DNA of 64,000 nucleotides from Microbacterium aurugineum (GTDB lineage Bacteria; Actinomycetota; Actinomycetes; Actinomycetales; Microbacteriaceae), in NCBI RefSeq assembly GCF_023101205.1, contig NZ_CP078078.1, positions 186,001 through 250,000 on the forward strand. Direction: 5' to 3'. The notes beneath the pieces are model-generated. The model had not been told where the DNA came from. It was given only the letters and a program-made list of their open reading frames with translations, and made no database searches. Positions 19,131-26,873 of this stretch are shown piece by piece. Every line of letters starts with the position of its first letter. The stretch's first letter is position 1. The position numbers and the translations under genes were made by a program.

Positions 19131-19793
19131 ATGACGCAGACCGTCACGCGCGGAGAATCCCTCGGCGCCCAGGTGGCACGGGTGCTCCGCCAGCGCATCG
19201 TGCGCGGCGAACTCGCCCCCGGCGCGCGGATCACCGAGGAAGCGCTCGCCGAGGAGTTCTCGGTCAGCCGTGGCCCCGTGCGCGATGCGCTCACCCAGTT
19301 GAGCTTCGAGAAGCTCGTCGAGGTGCAGCGTCCCCGCGGCGTGTACATCGTGGGACTCACGGGGGATGACGTCGATCAGCTGTACAGCCTGAGGGGTGCG
19401 CTCGAACAGCTCGCCCTCTCGCGGGCCATGCGTGTCGACGACGAGGCGCGCTGGGCCGCGATGGCGGCGGCCGTCGAGCGCATGGGCGAGGCCGCGGACC
19501 GCGGCGACCATGCCGCATTCGTCACCGCGGATCTCGAGTTCCACTCGCAGATCTACGCGCTCGCCGATCACCCGCGTCTCGAGGGTGCGTGGAATCAGTA
19601 CCTCCCGACGTTCACCGCGCTGCTCGAGGTCACGATCAACCATGACGAAGATCTGCACGAGTCTTCCGATGATCACGTGACGCTCATGGAGGTGATGCGC
19701 ACCGGCACGCCGGCGCAGGCGGCGAAGGTACTGTCCGAGCATCTCGACGGTGCTCGTCGACGCATGCTGAGCGAGATCGCCACCCACGCCTGA
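19131..19793 (+). CDS. GntR-family regulator, FCD subfamily
   Basis: 220 residues. N-terminal winged helix (LRQRIVRGELAPGARITEEALAEEFSVSRGPVRDAL, about 18-55) and a C-terminal all-helical FCD ligand domain with the metal-binding type residues (Asp in DLEFHSQIY, His in EHLDGAR and DDHVTLMEVM). FCD regulators usually respond to organic acids or sugar acids and repress the catabolic operon next to them. GGAGG before the ATG supports the start. Palindromes before this gene and before tctC share TGTTAAC, implying autoregulation and control of the transporter operon. Confidence 0.9.
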   Translation: MTQTVTRGESLGAQVARVLRQRIVRGELAPGARITEEALAEEFSVSRGPVRDALTQLSFEKLVEVQRPRGVYIVGLTGDDVDQLYSLRGALEQLALSRAMRVDDEARWAAMAAAVERMGEAADRGDHAAFVTADLEFHSQIYALADHPRLEGAWNQYLPTFTALLEVTINHDEDLHESSDDHVTLMEVMRTGTPAQAAKVLSEHLDGARRRMLSEIATHA

Positions 19794-19837
19794 GTGCGGG
19801 GCCGTGCCTGCGGCCCTTGCGGCGCACCTGTCGTCCG

Positions 19838-19871
19838 AGTGTTGACTGTTAACAGTCAACACTGCTACGGT
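19838..19871 (+). promoter_or_regulatory. 26-bp perfect palindrome and promoter of the tct operon
   Basis: Positions 19838-19863 form an exact palindrome with half-site AGTGTTGACTGTT. TTGACT (19842-19847) inside it can serve as -35 with TACGGT (19866-19871) as -10, 18 bases apart. A bound GntR-type dimer would cover the -35. Its core matches the site before the regulator gene. Confidence 0.8.
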
Positions 19872-19914
19872 CGGGGGAGTCGACAACAAGGTCGACCCAC
19901 GTAGAGGAGCAAAG

Positions 19915-20883
19915 ATGCCCCGCAAGCGCATCACCCGGGCGGCTGCCGCGATCGCCGCCCTCGCAGCCACCGCTCTCATCGTCTCGGCCTGCACCAAGGT
20001 CGAAGAGGGCGAGGGCGCCGAATCGACCTACCCGGAGAAGGACATCCGGCTCATCATCCAGGCCAACCCCGGGGGAGGATCAGACCTCTCGTCGCGCGCA
20101 CTCGCCACGGAGCTCGAGAAGATCCTCGACGTCAGCGTCATCCCCGAGAACATGCCGGGTGCCGCCGGAGCGCTCGCGATGGAGTACGTCGGTGCGCAGG
20201 ATCCCGACGGCTACGTGATCGGATTCGCGCCCGTCGAGATCGCGATGCTGAACACCACGCAGAGCGCGGACGTGCTGCCGGACGACTTCGACCTGCTCGG
20301 CCAGATCATGCTCGCGCCCGGTGTCGTCACCGTCGGCGCGAACAGCGGGATCGAGACGCTGGAAGACCTCGTCGCCCAGGCGCAGTCCGGTGCCGTCACG
20401 GTCGCGAACTCCGGCGCCGGCTCCATCTGGGAGGCGGCGACCCTCGGACTCGGTGCCGCGACCGACGCCGACTTCACCCCGGTGCCCTACGACGGCGGAG
20501 CGACGGCCGTCGCCGCAGCCGCATCCGGCGAGACCGTCGCGGCCGTCTCCGGCCTCGGCGAGGCTCTCGCCCAGGGCGACGCGGTGCATATCCTCGCCGT
20601 CATGAACGACGAGCGCCACCCCGACGCAGAAGACGTCGAGACGGTCGAAGAGGCCATCGGCGAAGACGTCGTCTTCGGGGGCTGGGGCGGCATCTACGCG
20701 CCCAAGGGTCTGCCCGACGACGTGAAGTCGACGCTCGAAGCCGCCGTCAAGGAGGCCGTCGAATCCGACAGCTACCAGAAGTTCCAGGCCGACGCCGGAA
20801 ACCTGGTCGTGTACCGCGACTCCGCCGAATGGACGACGTTCGTCGACGAGCAGTTCGACCTCTTCAAGGACCTCCTGGGCTGA
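19915..20883 (+). CDS. tctC: Tripartite tricarboxylate transporter substrate-binding lipoprotein (TctC/Bug family)
   Basis: 322 residues. Lipoprotein signal RKRITRAAAAIAALAATALIVSAC with lipobox Cys26. The mature part has the Bug-family fold signatures: YPEKDIRLIIQANPGGGSDLSSRALATELEK near the start and MPGAAGALAMEYVGAQDPDGYVI, which contact a carboxylate ligand in relatives. It captures a solute outside the membrane and passes it to TctBA. It is first in the operon after the 26-bp palindrome. A strong hairpin follows it, which would favour more copies of this binding protein than of the membrane parts. Confidence 0.9.
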   Translation: MPRKRITRAAAAIAALAATALIVSACTKVEEGEGAESTYPEKDIRLIIQANPGGGSDLSSRALATELEKILDVSVIPENMPGAAGALAMEYVGAQDPDGYVIGFAPVEIAMLNTTQSADVLPDDFDLLGQIMLAPGVVTVGANSGIETLEDLVAQAQSGAVTVANSGAGSIWEAATLGLGAATDADFTPVPYDGGATAVAAAASGETVAAVSGLGEALAQGDAVHILAVMNDERHPDAEDVETVEEAIGEDVVFGGWGGIYAPKGLPDDVKSTLEAAVKEAVESDSYQKFQADAGNLVVYRDSAEWTTFVDEQFDLFKDLLG

Positions 20884-20900
20884 GAAGCCCGGTAGAGAAG

Positions 20901-20934
20901 ACTGCGGGGCCGGGCTCATCACCGGCCCCGCAGT
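20901..20934 (+). terminator. Intercistronic hairpin between tctC and tctB
   Basis: A perfect 13-bp stem (20901-20913 with 20922-20934, arm ACTGCGGGGCCGG) and eight-base loop. No T-run follows, so it is more likely an mRNA 3'-end stabiliser or partial terminator that lowers tctBA expression than a full stop. Confidence 0.7.
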
Positions 20935-20970
20935 GCTCTCCTTCACTTCTCGGATCACGAAAGGAGCATC

Positions 20971-21549
20971 ATGTCGACCTCTGCATCGGACGCCTCCGCA
21001 GCGGACGTCTCCGCATCGGACGCCTCCGCGGGCGATGTCTCCGCGGGCGACGAGTACCAGGGTGCGACCGCCTCGCGACCGCTCGAGATCGTCTTCGCCG
21101 TGCTCGCCCTGGCGTTCACCGCCGGATATCTCTTCCTCTCGACGCAGATCCCGCTGCGCCGCGAGGCTGCTCCGGGTCAGATCGATGCCCGCTTCTGGCC
21201 GCTCGTCATCGGGGTCACCGGAGTCGTCGTCGCCATCGCGCTGCTCGCCATCGCGATCACCCGCCCCGCACCCGGCCGTGACGACCTCGAGCGCATCCAG
21301 CCCGGAGGCTTCCTGCGCGTGATCGCCACGCTGGTGATCACGGGCGCCTTCATCGCACTGTGGTCGCTGGGATCGGTCATCCTCTTCGGGTACCGCATCG
21401 AGGTCTTCCCGATCGCCGCAGCCCTGCTGATGGCCTCCCTCATGCTCCTCTACGGTCACCGCCGCTGGCTGAGCCTGATCATCTACTCCGCCTCCGTCAC
21501 GGCGTTCGTCTACGTCGTGTTCGGGCTGCTCCTGAGGATCCCCCTGTGA
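20971..21549 (+). CDS. tctB: Tripartite tricarboxylate transporter small membrane subunit (TctB)
   Basis: 192 residues with four predicted membrane helices (about 38-55, 75-98, 113-135, 145-190), as in TctB. The N-terminal 28 residues are unusual: short repeats of SDASA/ADVSA/GDVSA type encoded by imperfect 15-base direct repeats. Relatives lack such an extension as far as I recall. ATG follows GAAAGGAG at a good distance. It overlaps tctA (GTGA). Confidence 0.82.
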   Translation: MSTSASDASAADVSASDASAGDVSAGDEYQGATASRPLEIVFAVLALAFTAGYLFLSTQIPLRREAAPGQIDARFWPLVIGVTGVVVAIALLAIAITRPAPGRDDLERIQPGGFLRVIATLVITGAFIALWSLGSVILFGYRIEVFPIAAALLMASLMLLYGHRRWLSLIIYSASVTAFVYVVFGLLLRIPL

Positions 21550-23201
21550 ACGCGCTCCTGGAGGGGCTGAACTCGCTCCTCGACATCTCGATCCTGCTCT
21601 ACATGCTCGTCGGCCTCATGCTCGGCTTCATGGTCGGCGCCTTCCCCGGCATCACCGCGACCATGGCCGTCGCCCTCGCCGCGGGATTCACCATGACCCT
21701 CGAGCCCGTGCAGGGCCTCGCCGTGCTGCTGACGATCTACGTCGCGGCGAACTTCGGCGATCGGGTGCCGTCCATCCTCATCAACACTCCGGGAACGCCC
21801 GCCTCCATCGCCACCACCCTCGACGGCTATCCGATGGCCAAGCAGGGCAGGGCAGGTCTCGCACTCACCATCTCCGCAATCGTCTCGGCCGTCGGGATCC
21901 TCGCCTCGCTGGTGCTGTTCGCGGTCGCGGCCGTCCCGATCGCCAGCTTCGCCCGCGACTACTTCAAGTCCCCCGAACTGTTCGCCCTCGTGGTGTTCGG
22001 CATCTCGATCATGATCGGCATCTCGTCGAAGTCGATGCTCAAAGGCATCCTCGCCGGGCTCTTCGGCCTCATGCTCGGCACCGTCGGCACCTACGCCGCG
22101 ACGGCCGATCAGCGCTTCACCTTCGGGGTGCTCGACCTCGTCGAGGGCGTGAACTTCATCGCCGTGATCATCGGCCTCTTCGGCATCGCGGAACTCTTCG
22201 ACCAGTTGCTCACGCATCGCGCGTCCCGCGTGCGTCCCATCTCCAGCCTCGGTCGCTGGCTGCCGAACAGGTCCGAGCTGAAGCAGAGCGGTCGTGCCAC
22301 GGCGGTCGGCGGCGCGGTCGGACTCGGTGTCGGTCTCATCCCCGCCGCGGGCGGTGACATCGCCGGTCTCATCGGGTGGGAACGGGCACGCAAGGTGTCG
22401 AAGCGTCCGGAGATGTTCGGCAAGGGATCGATCGAGGGCGTCGCCGCGTCCGACAGTGCTTCCAGCGCGACCTTGGGCGGCTCCCTCACCACGACCATGG
22501 CACTCGGCATCCCCGGCGACTCCGTGATGGCCGTGATGATCGGCTCCATGATCATCTGGGGCATCACACCCGGACCCACCCTCTTCACGAACCGCCCCGA
22601 CCTGGTCGTCTCGATCGTCGGCATCATGCTGATCGCGACGATCCTGTCCCTCGCTCTGAGCCTGGTGCGGATGAAGGGCATGGTGAAGCTGCTCGACGTG
22701 CCGCAGCCGTACCTGTGGAGCGGCATCCTGATCTTCTGCATCATCGGCACCTACGCCACCTCCAACAGCCTCTCGACCGTGGTGACGATGCTCGTCTTCG
22801 GTGTGATCGGGGTGATGCTCAAGCGCATGCAGGTGCCGGCCGGCCCCGTGGTGCTCGGGCTCCTGCTCGGACCGCTCGCCGAAGAGAACCTCGCCCGCAC
22901 GCTGGCCATCCTGCCCACGCGTCCGTTCTTCGAGGTCGTCAGCCCCATCGCGCTCGTGCTCCTCGCCCTGGCGGTGCTCTCGATCGTGATGCCGGCGATC
23001 CGTGCCGCTCGTCGCCCCCGTGCCGACCGCGGCTCCCTCGCGGATTCGATCCTCCACGACGACAGCATCCAGCAGATCGAGAAGGCGCACGACGAGCTCG
23101 CCGCGCAGCCCGACCTGCTCACCTCCACCGTCCGCAACATCGACGCCCCGAAGCGTCGAGCCCGCACGTCCCGCAAGAACTCCGAGGAGACCGAGAAGTG
23201 A
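21546..23201 (+). CDS. tctA: Tripartite tricarboxylate transporter large membrane subunit (TctA)
   Basis: 551 residues from the GTG at 21546, which overlaps the tctB stop. About 11-12 membrane helices. TctA signatures are present: MVGAFPGITATMAVALAAGFT, ILINTPGTPASIATTLDGYPMAKQG and TTMALGIPGDSVMAVMIG. It forms the ion-coupled permease with TctB. The C-terminal 50 residues are a basic/acidic soluble tail (RRPRADRGSL...KRRARTSRKNSEETEK). The stop overlaps the start of the DapA-like gene (GTGA). Reading from further upstream would run into tctB and is rejected. Confidence 0.93.
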   Translation: MNALLEGLNSLLDISILLYMLVGLMLGFMVGAFPGITATMAVALAAGFTMTLEPVQGLAVLLTIYVAANFGDRVPSILINTPGTPASIATTLDGYPMAKQGRAGLALTISAIVSAVGILASLVLFAVAAVPIASFARDYFKSPELFALVVFGISIMIGISSKSMLKGILAGLFGLMLGTVGTYAATADQRFTFGVLDLVEGVNFIAVIIGLFGIAELFDQLLTHRASRVRPISSLGRWLPNRSELKQSGRATAVGGAVGLGVGLIPAAGGDIAGLIGWERARKVSKRPEMFGKGSIEGVAASDSASSATLGGSLTTTMALGIPGDSVMAVMIGSMIIWGITPGPTLFTNRPDLVVSIVGIMLIATILSLALSLVRMKGMVKLLDVPQPYLWSGILIFCIIGTYATSNSLSTVVTMLVFGVIGVMLKRMQVPAGPVVLGLLLGPLAEENLARTLAILPTRPFFEVVSPIALVLLALAVLSIVMPAIRAARRPRADRGSLADSILHDDSIQQIEKAHDELAAQPDLLTSTVRNIDAPKRRARTSRKNSEETEK

Positions 23202-24067
23202 CCCGCTACGACATCCTGACCGCCGTGCCCACCGCGTTCCACCGCGACGGCACCCTCGACATCGAGGGTTCGCGTGCGATCTTCCGATTCGTCGCCGACT
23301 CGGGGAACGAGGGGGCCTTCGTGCTCGGAACGACGGGGGAGTTCCCCGCTGTGGACGCCGGCGAGTTCGCGGCCATCGTGGAAGCCGCTCTGGCCGAGTT
23401 GAAGGAGCGGATGCGCGTGGTCGTGCATGTCGGTCGGCCCAGTACCTTCGAGGCCGTGCGCCTCACCCGCATCGCCCGTGAGCTGGGCGCTGTCGAGTTC
23501 GCCGCGCTCACGCCCTACTACCTGAAGGCGACGGACGACTCGATCTTCGAGTACTACCGTGCGGTCTCGGACGCCGTCGGCGACGGGCGCCTGTACGTGT
23601 ACATCTACCCGGCGCGGAGTGGAAACCCGGTGTCGCCGGAGCTCCTCGTGCGGCTCGCGGAGCTGCCCAACGTCGTGGGAGCCAAGATCAGCGAGCTCTC
23701 ACTCGACGACATCGCCGCCTACCGTGCCGTCGTGCCCGCCGACTTCGAGCTCTACACCGGCGCCGACCGCGACCTGATCGCTGCCGTCGAGGTGGGCGCC
23801 CAGGGTGTCGTCTCCGGGGTGTCATCCGTGACGCCGAAACCGTTCCGCGCGCTCGCCGACGCCGGGCGGTCGGGGGATGCGGCAGCCATCACCGCTGCGC
23901 AGGCCGCGGTCGACGATGTGGTCGCCCTCATCGGCGGCGACATGGCGCGCATGAAGGAGGCCTACCGCGTGCTCGACGTGGTCGACACGCACTGCCGTAT
24001 GGCGATCGCCGAGCCGAGTGCCGCCGAGCGCACCGCCGTCGCCGAGGTGGTGGCCGCGCACCGGTGA
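23198..24067 (+). CDS. DapA/N-acetylneuraminate lyase-family aldolase or dehydratase
   Basis: 289 residues of the class I DHDPS/NAL family, a TIM barrel using a Schiff-base lysine: Lys163 in VVGAKISELS, Tyr137 in LYVYIYPARSG, and the GTTGEFP carboxylate-binding loop (about 49-55). A true biosynthetic DapA is unlikely since the gene is translationally coupled to the transporter (GTGA overlap with tctA). Members near sugar-acid transporters act as 2-keto-3-deoxy-sugar-acid aldolases or 5-keto-4-deoxy-glucarate dehydratases; which applies here cannot be told. Confidence 0.82.
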   Translation: MTRYDILTAVPTAFHRDGTLDIEGSRAIFRFVADSGNEGAFVLGTTGEFPAVDAGEFAAIVEAALAELKERMRVVVHVGRPSTFEAVRLTRIARELGAVEFAALTPYYLKATDDSIFEYYRAVSDAVGDGRLYVYIYPARSGNPVSPELLVRLAELPNVVGAKISELSLDDIAAYRAVVPADFELYTGADRDLIAAVEVGAQGVVSGVSSVTPKPFRALADAGRSGDAAAITAAQAAVDDVVALIGGDMARMKEAYRVLDVVDTHCRMAIAEPSAAERTAVAEVVAAHR

Positions 24068-24140
24068 GACGGCTGCCGGTGAGACGACGCTGGTGCGCAC
24101 GCGCAGGCGGAGAGCTCTCGGTAGCGGCTTTGCGACCCTG

Positions 24141-24152
24141 GCATCGATTTCA
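24141..24152 (+). promoter_or_regulatory. Possible operator upstream of the LacI-type gene
   Basis: GCATCGATTTCA resembles one half plus centre of the exact GAAATCGATTTC palindrome at 25283-25294. It lies about 95 bases before the regulator start and would allow autoregulation. Confidence 0.35.
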
Positions 24153-24243
24153 CCCACGCAACGAATTCCGGTCCCCGCGCGATACTGTTGCAGCACCGGC
24201 CGCGGTCGGTGGGAGTAGGTGTCAGCGGGGAGCAGGGGAGCGC

Positions 24244-25230
24244 ATGGCAACGATCTACGACGTCGCCGAACTCGCGGGGGTCTCGCCCGCGACAGTCTCG
24301 CGCGTGTTCAACGGGACGAACGTGTCCGAGGAGAAGGTGGCAGCCGTGCGCAACGCCGCGGAGAAGCTGAAGTTCACTCCCAATCGCACCGCCCGCACGC
24401 TACGGCGTCAGAGTTCCGAGGTCATCGCGCTCGTGATCCCCGACATCGAGAATCCCTACTTCACCGAGATGGCGCGCGGCGTGGAGGATGTCGCCTCCGA
24501 GGCCGGATACTCGGTCGTGCTCTGCAACTCGGACGCGCAGGTGGAGAAGGAGGCCACCTATCTGCGGATCGCGATCGCCGAGAACATGTCCGGAGTGATC
24601 ATCGCGACGGCCGATGAGCGCTCCGACCTCGACGGTGTCCTCGCCACCGGCCGTCCTGTCGTGGCCGTCGATCGCAGCACGAGCTACGACATCGACAGCG
24701 TCACGATGGCCAATCGGTCGGCGGGAACATCAGCCACGCGGAGCCTGATCGACGCCGGGCACCGCCGCATCGCCTACATCGGGGGCCCCGCGCACATCGA
24801 CACCGCCGCTGAACGCGCCGCGGGCTGGCGCTCTGTGCTCGCCTCGGCGCACCCCGGTCACGCCCTCGACGAGCTCGAGCGCTTCACGACGTTCCGCGTC
24901 GACGGTGGTCGGTCGGCGATGGAAGAGCTGCTCGCGCTTCGCGAACCGCCCGATGCGGTCGTCGCGGGCAACAACCTCATCGGTGTGGGAGCTATCCAGG
25001 TGCTCACCGAGCACGGTCTCACCCCTCCTGAGGTCGGCGTCGCGGTCATCGGCTCGCTGCCGTTCACGACGCTGTCACCCACGGCGGTCACGGTGGTGCG
25101 ACTGCCCGCGCGGCACATGGGCGTGACCGCGGCGCGGATGCTGCTCGATCGGATCGACGGCGATACGCAACCGGCTCGCACTGTCGTGCTGCGCAACGAG
25201 GTCCAGCCGGCCAGCGCCACCCGGCGCTGA
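24244..25230 (+). CDS. LacI-family transcriptional regulator
   Basis: 328 residues. LacI helix-turn-helix ATIYDVAELAGVSPATVSRVFNGTNVSEEKV at the N-terminus and a periplasmic-binding-type effector domain (IALVIPDIENPYFTEMARGVEDVASEAGYSVVL and the later AYIGGPAHIDTAAERAAGW). GGGGAG shortly before the ATG at 24244 supports this start; a longer frame would reach into the preceding gene. It is upstream of the kinase/isomerase pair, and an exact GAAATCGATTTC palindrome in their promoter is probably its site. Confidence 0.9.
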   Translation: MATIYDVAELAGVSPATVSRVFNGTNVSEEKVAAVRNAAEKLKFTPNRTARTLRRQSSEVIALVIPDIENPYFTEMARGVEDVASEAGYSVVLCNSDAQVEKEATYLRIAIAENMSGVIIATADERSDLDGVLATGRPVVAVDRSTSYDIDSVTMANRSAGTSATRSLIDAGHRRIAYIGGPAHIDTAAERAAGWRSVLASAHPGHALDELERFTTFRVDGGRSAMEELLALREPPDAVVAGNNLIGVGAIQVLTEHGLTPPEVGVAVIGSLPFTTLSPTAVTVVRLPARHMGVTAARMLLDRIDGDTQPARTVVLRNEVQPASATRR

Positions 25231-25273
25231 GCGGACCGCGACCGGAAGGGTCGATGCGGGAGCGCGCACGCCC

Positions 25274-25303
25274 TTGCATCATGAAATCGATTTCGCGTAC
25301 AGT
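25274..25303 (+). promoter_or_regulatory. Promoter with LacI-type operator before the FGGY kinase
   Basis: TTGCAT (25274-25279), 18-base spacer, TACAGT (25298-25303). The exact 12-bp palindrome GAAATCGATTTC (25283-25294) lies in the spacer, so repressor binding would exclude RNA polymerase. Confidence 0.7.
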
Positions 25304-25349
25304 GTCGAACAAGCCACGGACTCGGTCGTCCCGGCAGGAGGAGGACTCC

Positions 25350-26873
25350 ATGCGCTGCACCCTCGGGGTGGACATCGGCACGTCCAGCAGCAAGGGCGTG
25401 CTGGTGGGGCCCGACGGCGTCATCGCGGCATCCGCGACCAGGGCGCATGACGTGGAACGACCGCACTCCGGCTGGGTCGAGATGGACGCCGCGATCTGGT
25501 GGGAAGAGTTCGTCGCGATCGTGCGCGAACTGCTCGCCGGAGTCCCGGAGGCCGAGATCGTGGGGGTGGGGGTCAGTGGCATGGGACCCTGTGTCCTGCT
25601 CGTCGATGAACGGGACGCCCCCGTGCGCCCCGCGATCCTGTACGGGGTCGACACCCGTTCGACCGCGCAGATCGAGCGTCTCACGCATGAGCTCGGTGTC
25701 GAGGAGATCACGCGTGTCGGAGGGTCGACACTGACCTCGCAGGCGGGCGGACCGAAGATCGCGTGGGTTGCGGAGGAGGAGCCCGAGGCCTGGGAACGCG
25801 CACGACGTCTGTACATGCCGGCGTCCTGGCTCGTCCGTCGGCTCACGGGAGCGTACGTGCTCGATCACCAGTCCGCCAGCCAGGTTTCTCCTCTCTACGA
25901 CATCGAGGGGGAGCGGTGGCACGACCCGTGGTGGGAGCGGTACGCCGGGGGCATCGAGCAGCCGCGCCTGCAGTGGGCGGGGGAGATCGCCGGAGAGGTG
26001 ACGGCTGAGGCAGAATCGGTCACCGGGATCCCTCTGGGAACGCCCGTGATCGCGGGGACGATCGATGCCTGGACGGAAGCTGTCAGCGTCGGCGCGCACG
26101 AGCCCGGCGACCTGATGCTGATGTACGGCACGACCATGTTCCTCGTGGCCACCGGTGAAGAGACCCTGCGGACCCCGTCCATGTGGACCACGGCGGGGGC
26201 CTTCGCCGGTACGCGTAGCCTCGCCGGCGGGCTGTCGACATCCGGGGCTCTGACCGCCTGGTTCAAAGGGCTGACCGGTGCCGACTATCCTGAACTGCTC
26301 GCCGAGGCTGCCGCGTCGGGTGCCGGAGCGCGCGGCCTTCTCGTGCTGCCCTACTTCGCGGGCGAGCGCACGCCGATCCAGGACCCGGACGCCCGGGGCG
26401 TGATCGCCGGGCTCACACTCGAGCACACGCGCGGCGACCTCTACCGAGCGATGCTAGAAGCGACCGCACTCGGTGTGCGGCACAACGTCGAGACCATGCG
26501 GGCGGCCGGCGCCGACATCCGCCGCATCGTCGCGGTGGGGGGCGGAACACAGGGTCGGCTTTGGCTCCAGGTCGTGTCCGACGTCACCGGCCTCGTCCAG
26601 GAGGTGCCTGCGACCACGATCGGCGCGAGCTACGGAGCGGCCTTTCTCGCGGCGACCGCGACGGCGGTGCCCGACGAGCGCCCGGCGATCACGGAGTGGA
26701 ACCCCATGTCAGAGCGGATCCGCCCGGATGACGGGTTGCGACCGTTCTATGACTCCCTGTTCGCGCGCTACCGGCGGCTCTATGAGGGATCCCGACCCGT
26801 GGTGCACCAACTCGCGGCCGCACAGCGAGGCGGCTCCCCGCTCACCCCGACCCCAACACCGGAGGAATCATGA
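25350..26873 (+). CDS. FGGY-family carbohydrate kinase (xylulokinase-like)
   Basis: 507 residues of the FGGY sugar kinase family. N-terminal phosphate motif TLGVDIGTSSSKGVLVG, the conserved GWVEMDAAIWWEE, the central IAGTIDAWTEAVSVGAHEPGDLMLMYGTTMF region with the catalytic Asp (TIDAWTE), and the C-terminal nucleotide motif RIVAVGGGTQGRLWLQVVSDVTG. It phosphorylates a sugar or sugar alcohol; the exact one is unknown. AGGAGGA before the ATG at 25350 fixes the start. Its stop overlaps the start of the isomerase-like gene (ATGA), so both proteins are made together. Confidence 0.87.
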   Translation: MRCTLGVDIGTSSSKGVLVGPDGVIAASATRAHDVERPHSGWVEMDAAIWWEEFVAIVRELLAGVPEAEIVGVGVSGMGPCVLLVDERDAPVRPAILYGVDTRSTAQIERLTHELGVEEITRVGGSTLTSQAGGPKIAWVAEEEPEAWERARRLYMPASWLVRRLTGAYVLDHQSASQVSPLYDIEGERWHDPWWERYAGGIEQPRLQWAGEIAGEVTAEAESVTGIPLGTPVIAGTIDAWTEAVSVGAHEPGDLMLMYGTTMFLVATGEETLRTPSMWTTAGAFAGTRSLAGGLSTSGALTAWFKGLTGADYPELLAEAAASGAGARGLLVLPYFAGERTPIQDPDARGVIAGLTLEHTRGDLYRAMLEATALGVRHNVETMRAAGADIRRIVAVGGGTQGRLWLQVVSDVTGLVQEVPATTIGASYGAAFLAATATAVPDERPAITEWNPMSERIRPDDGLRPFYDSLFARYRRLYEGSRPVVHQLAAAQRGGSPLTPTPTPEES

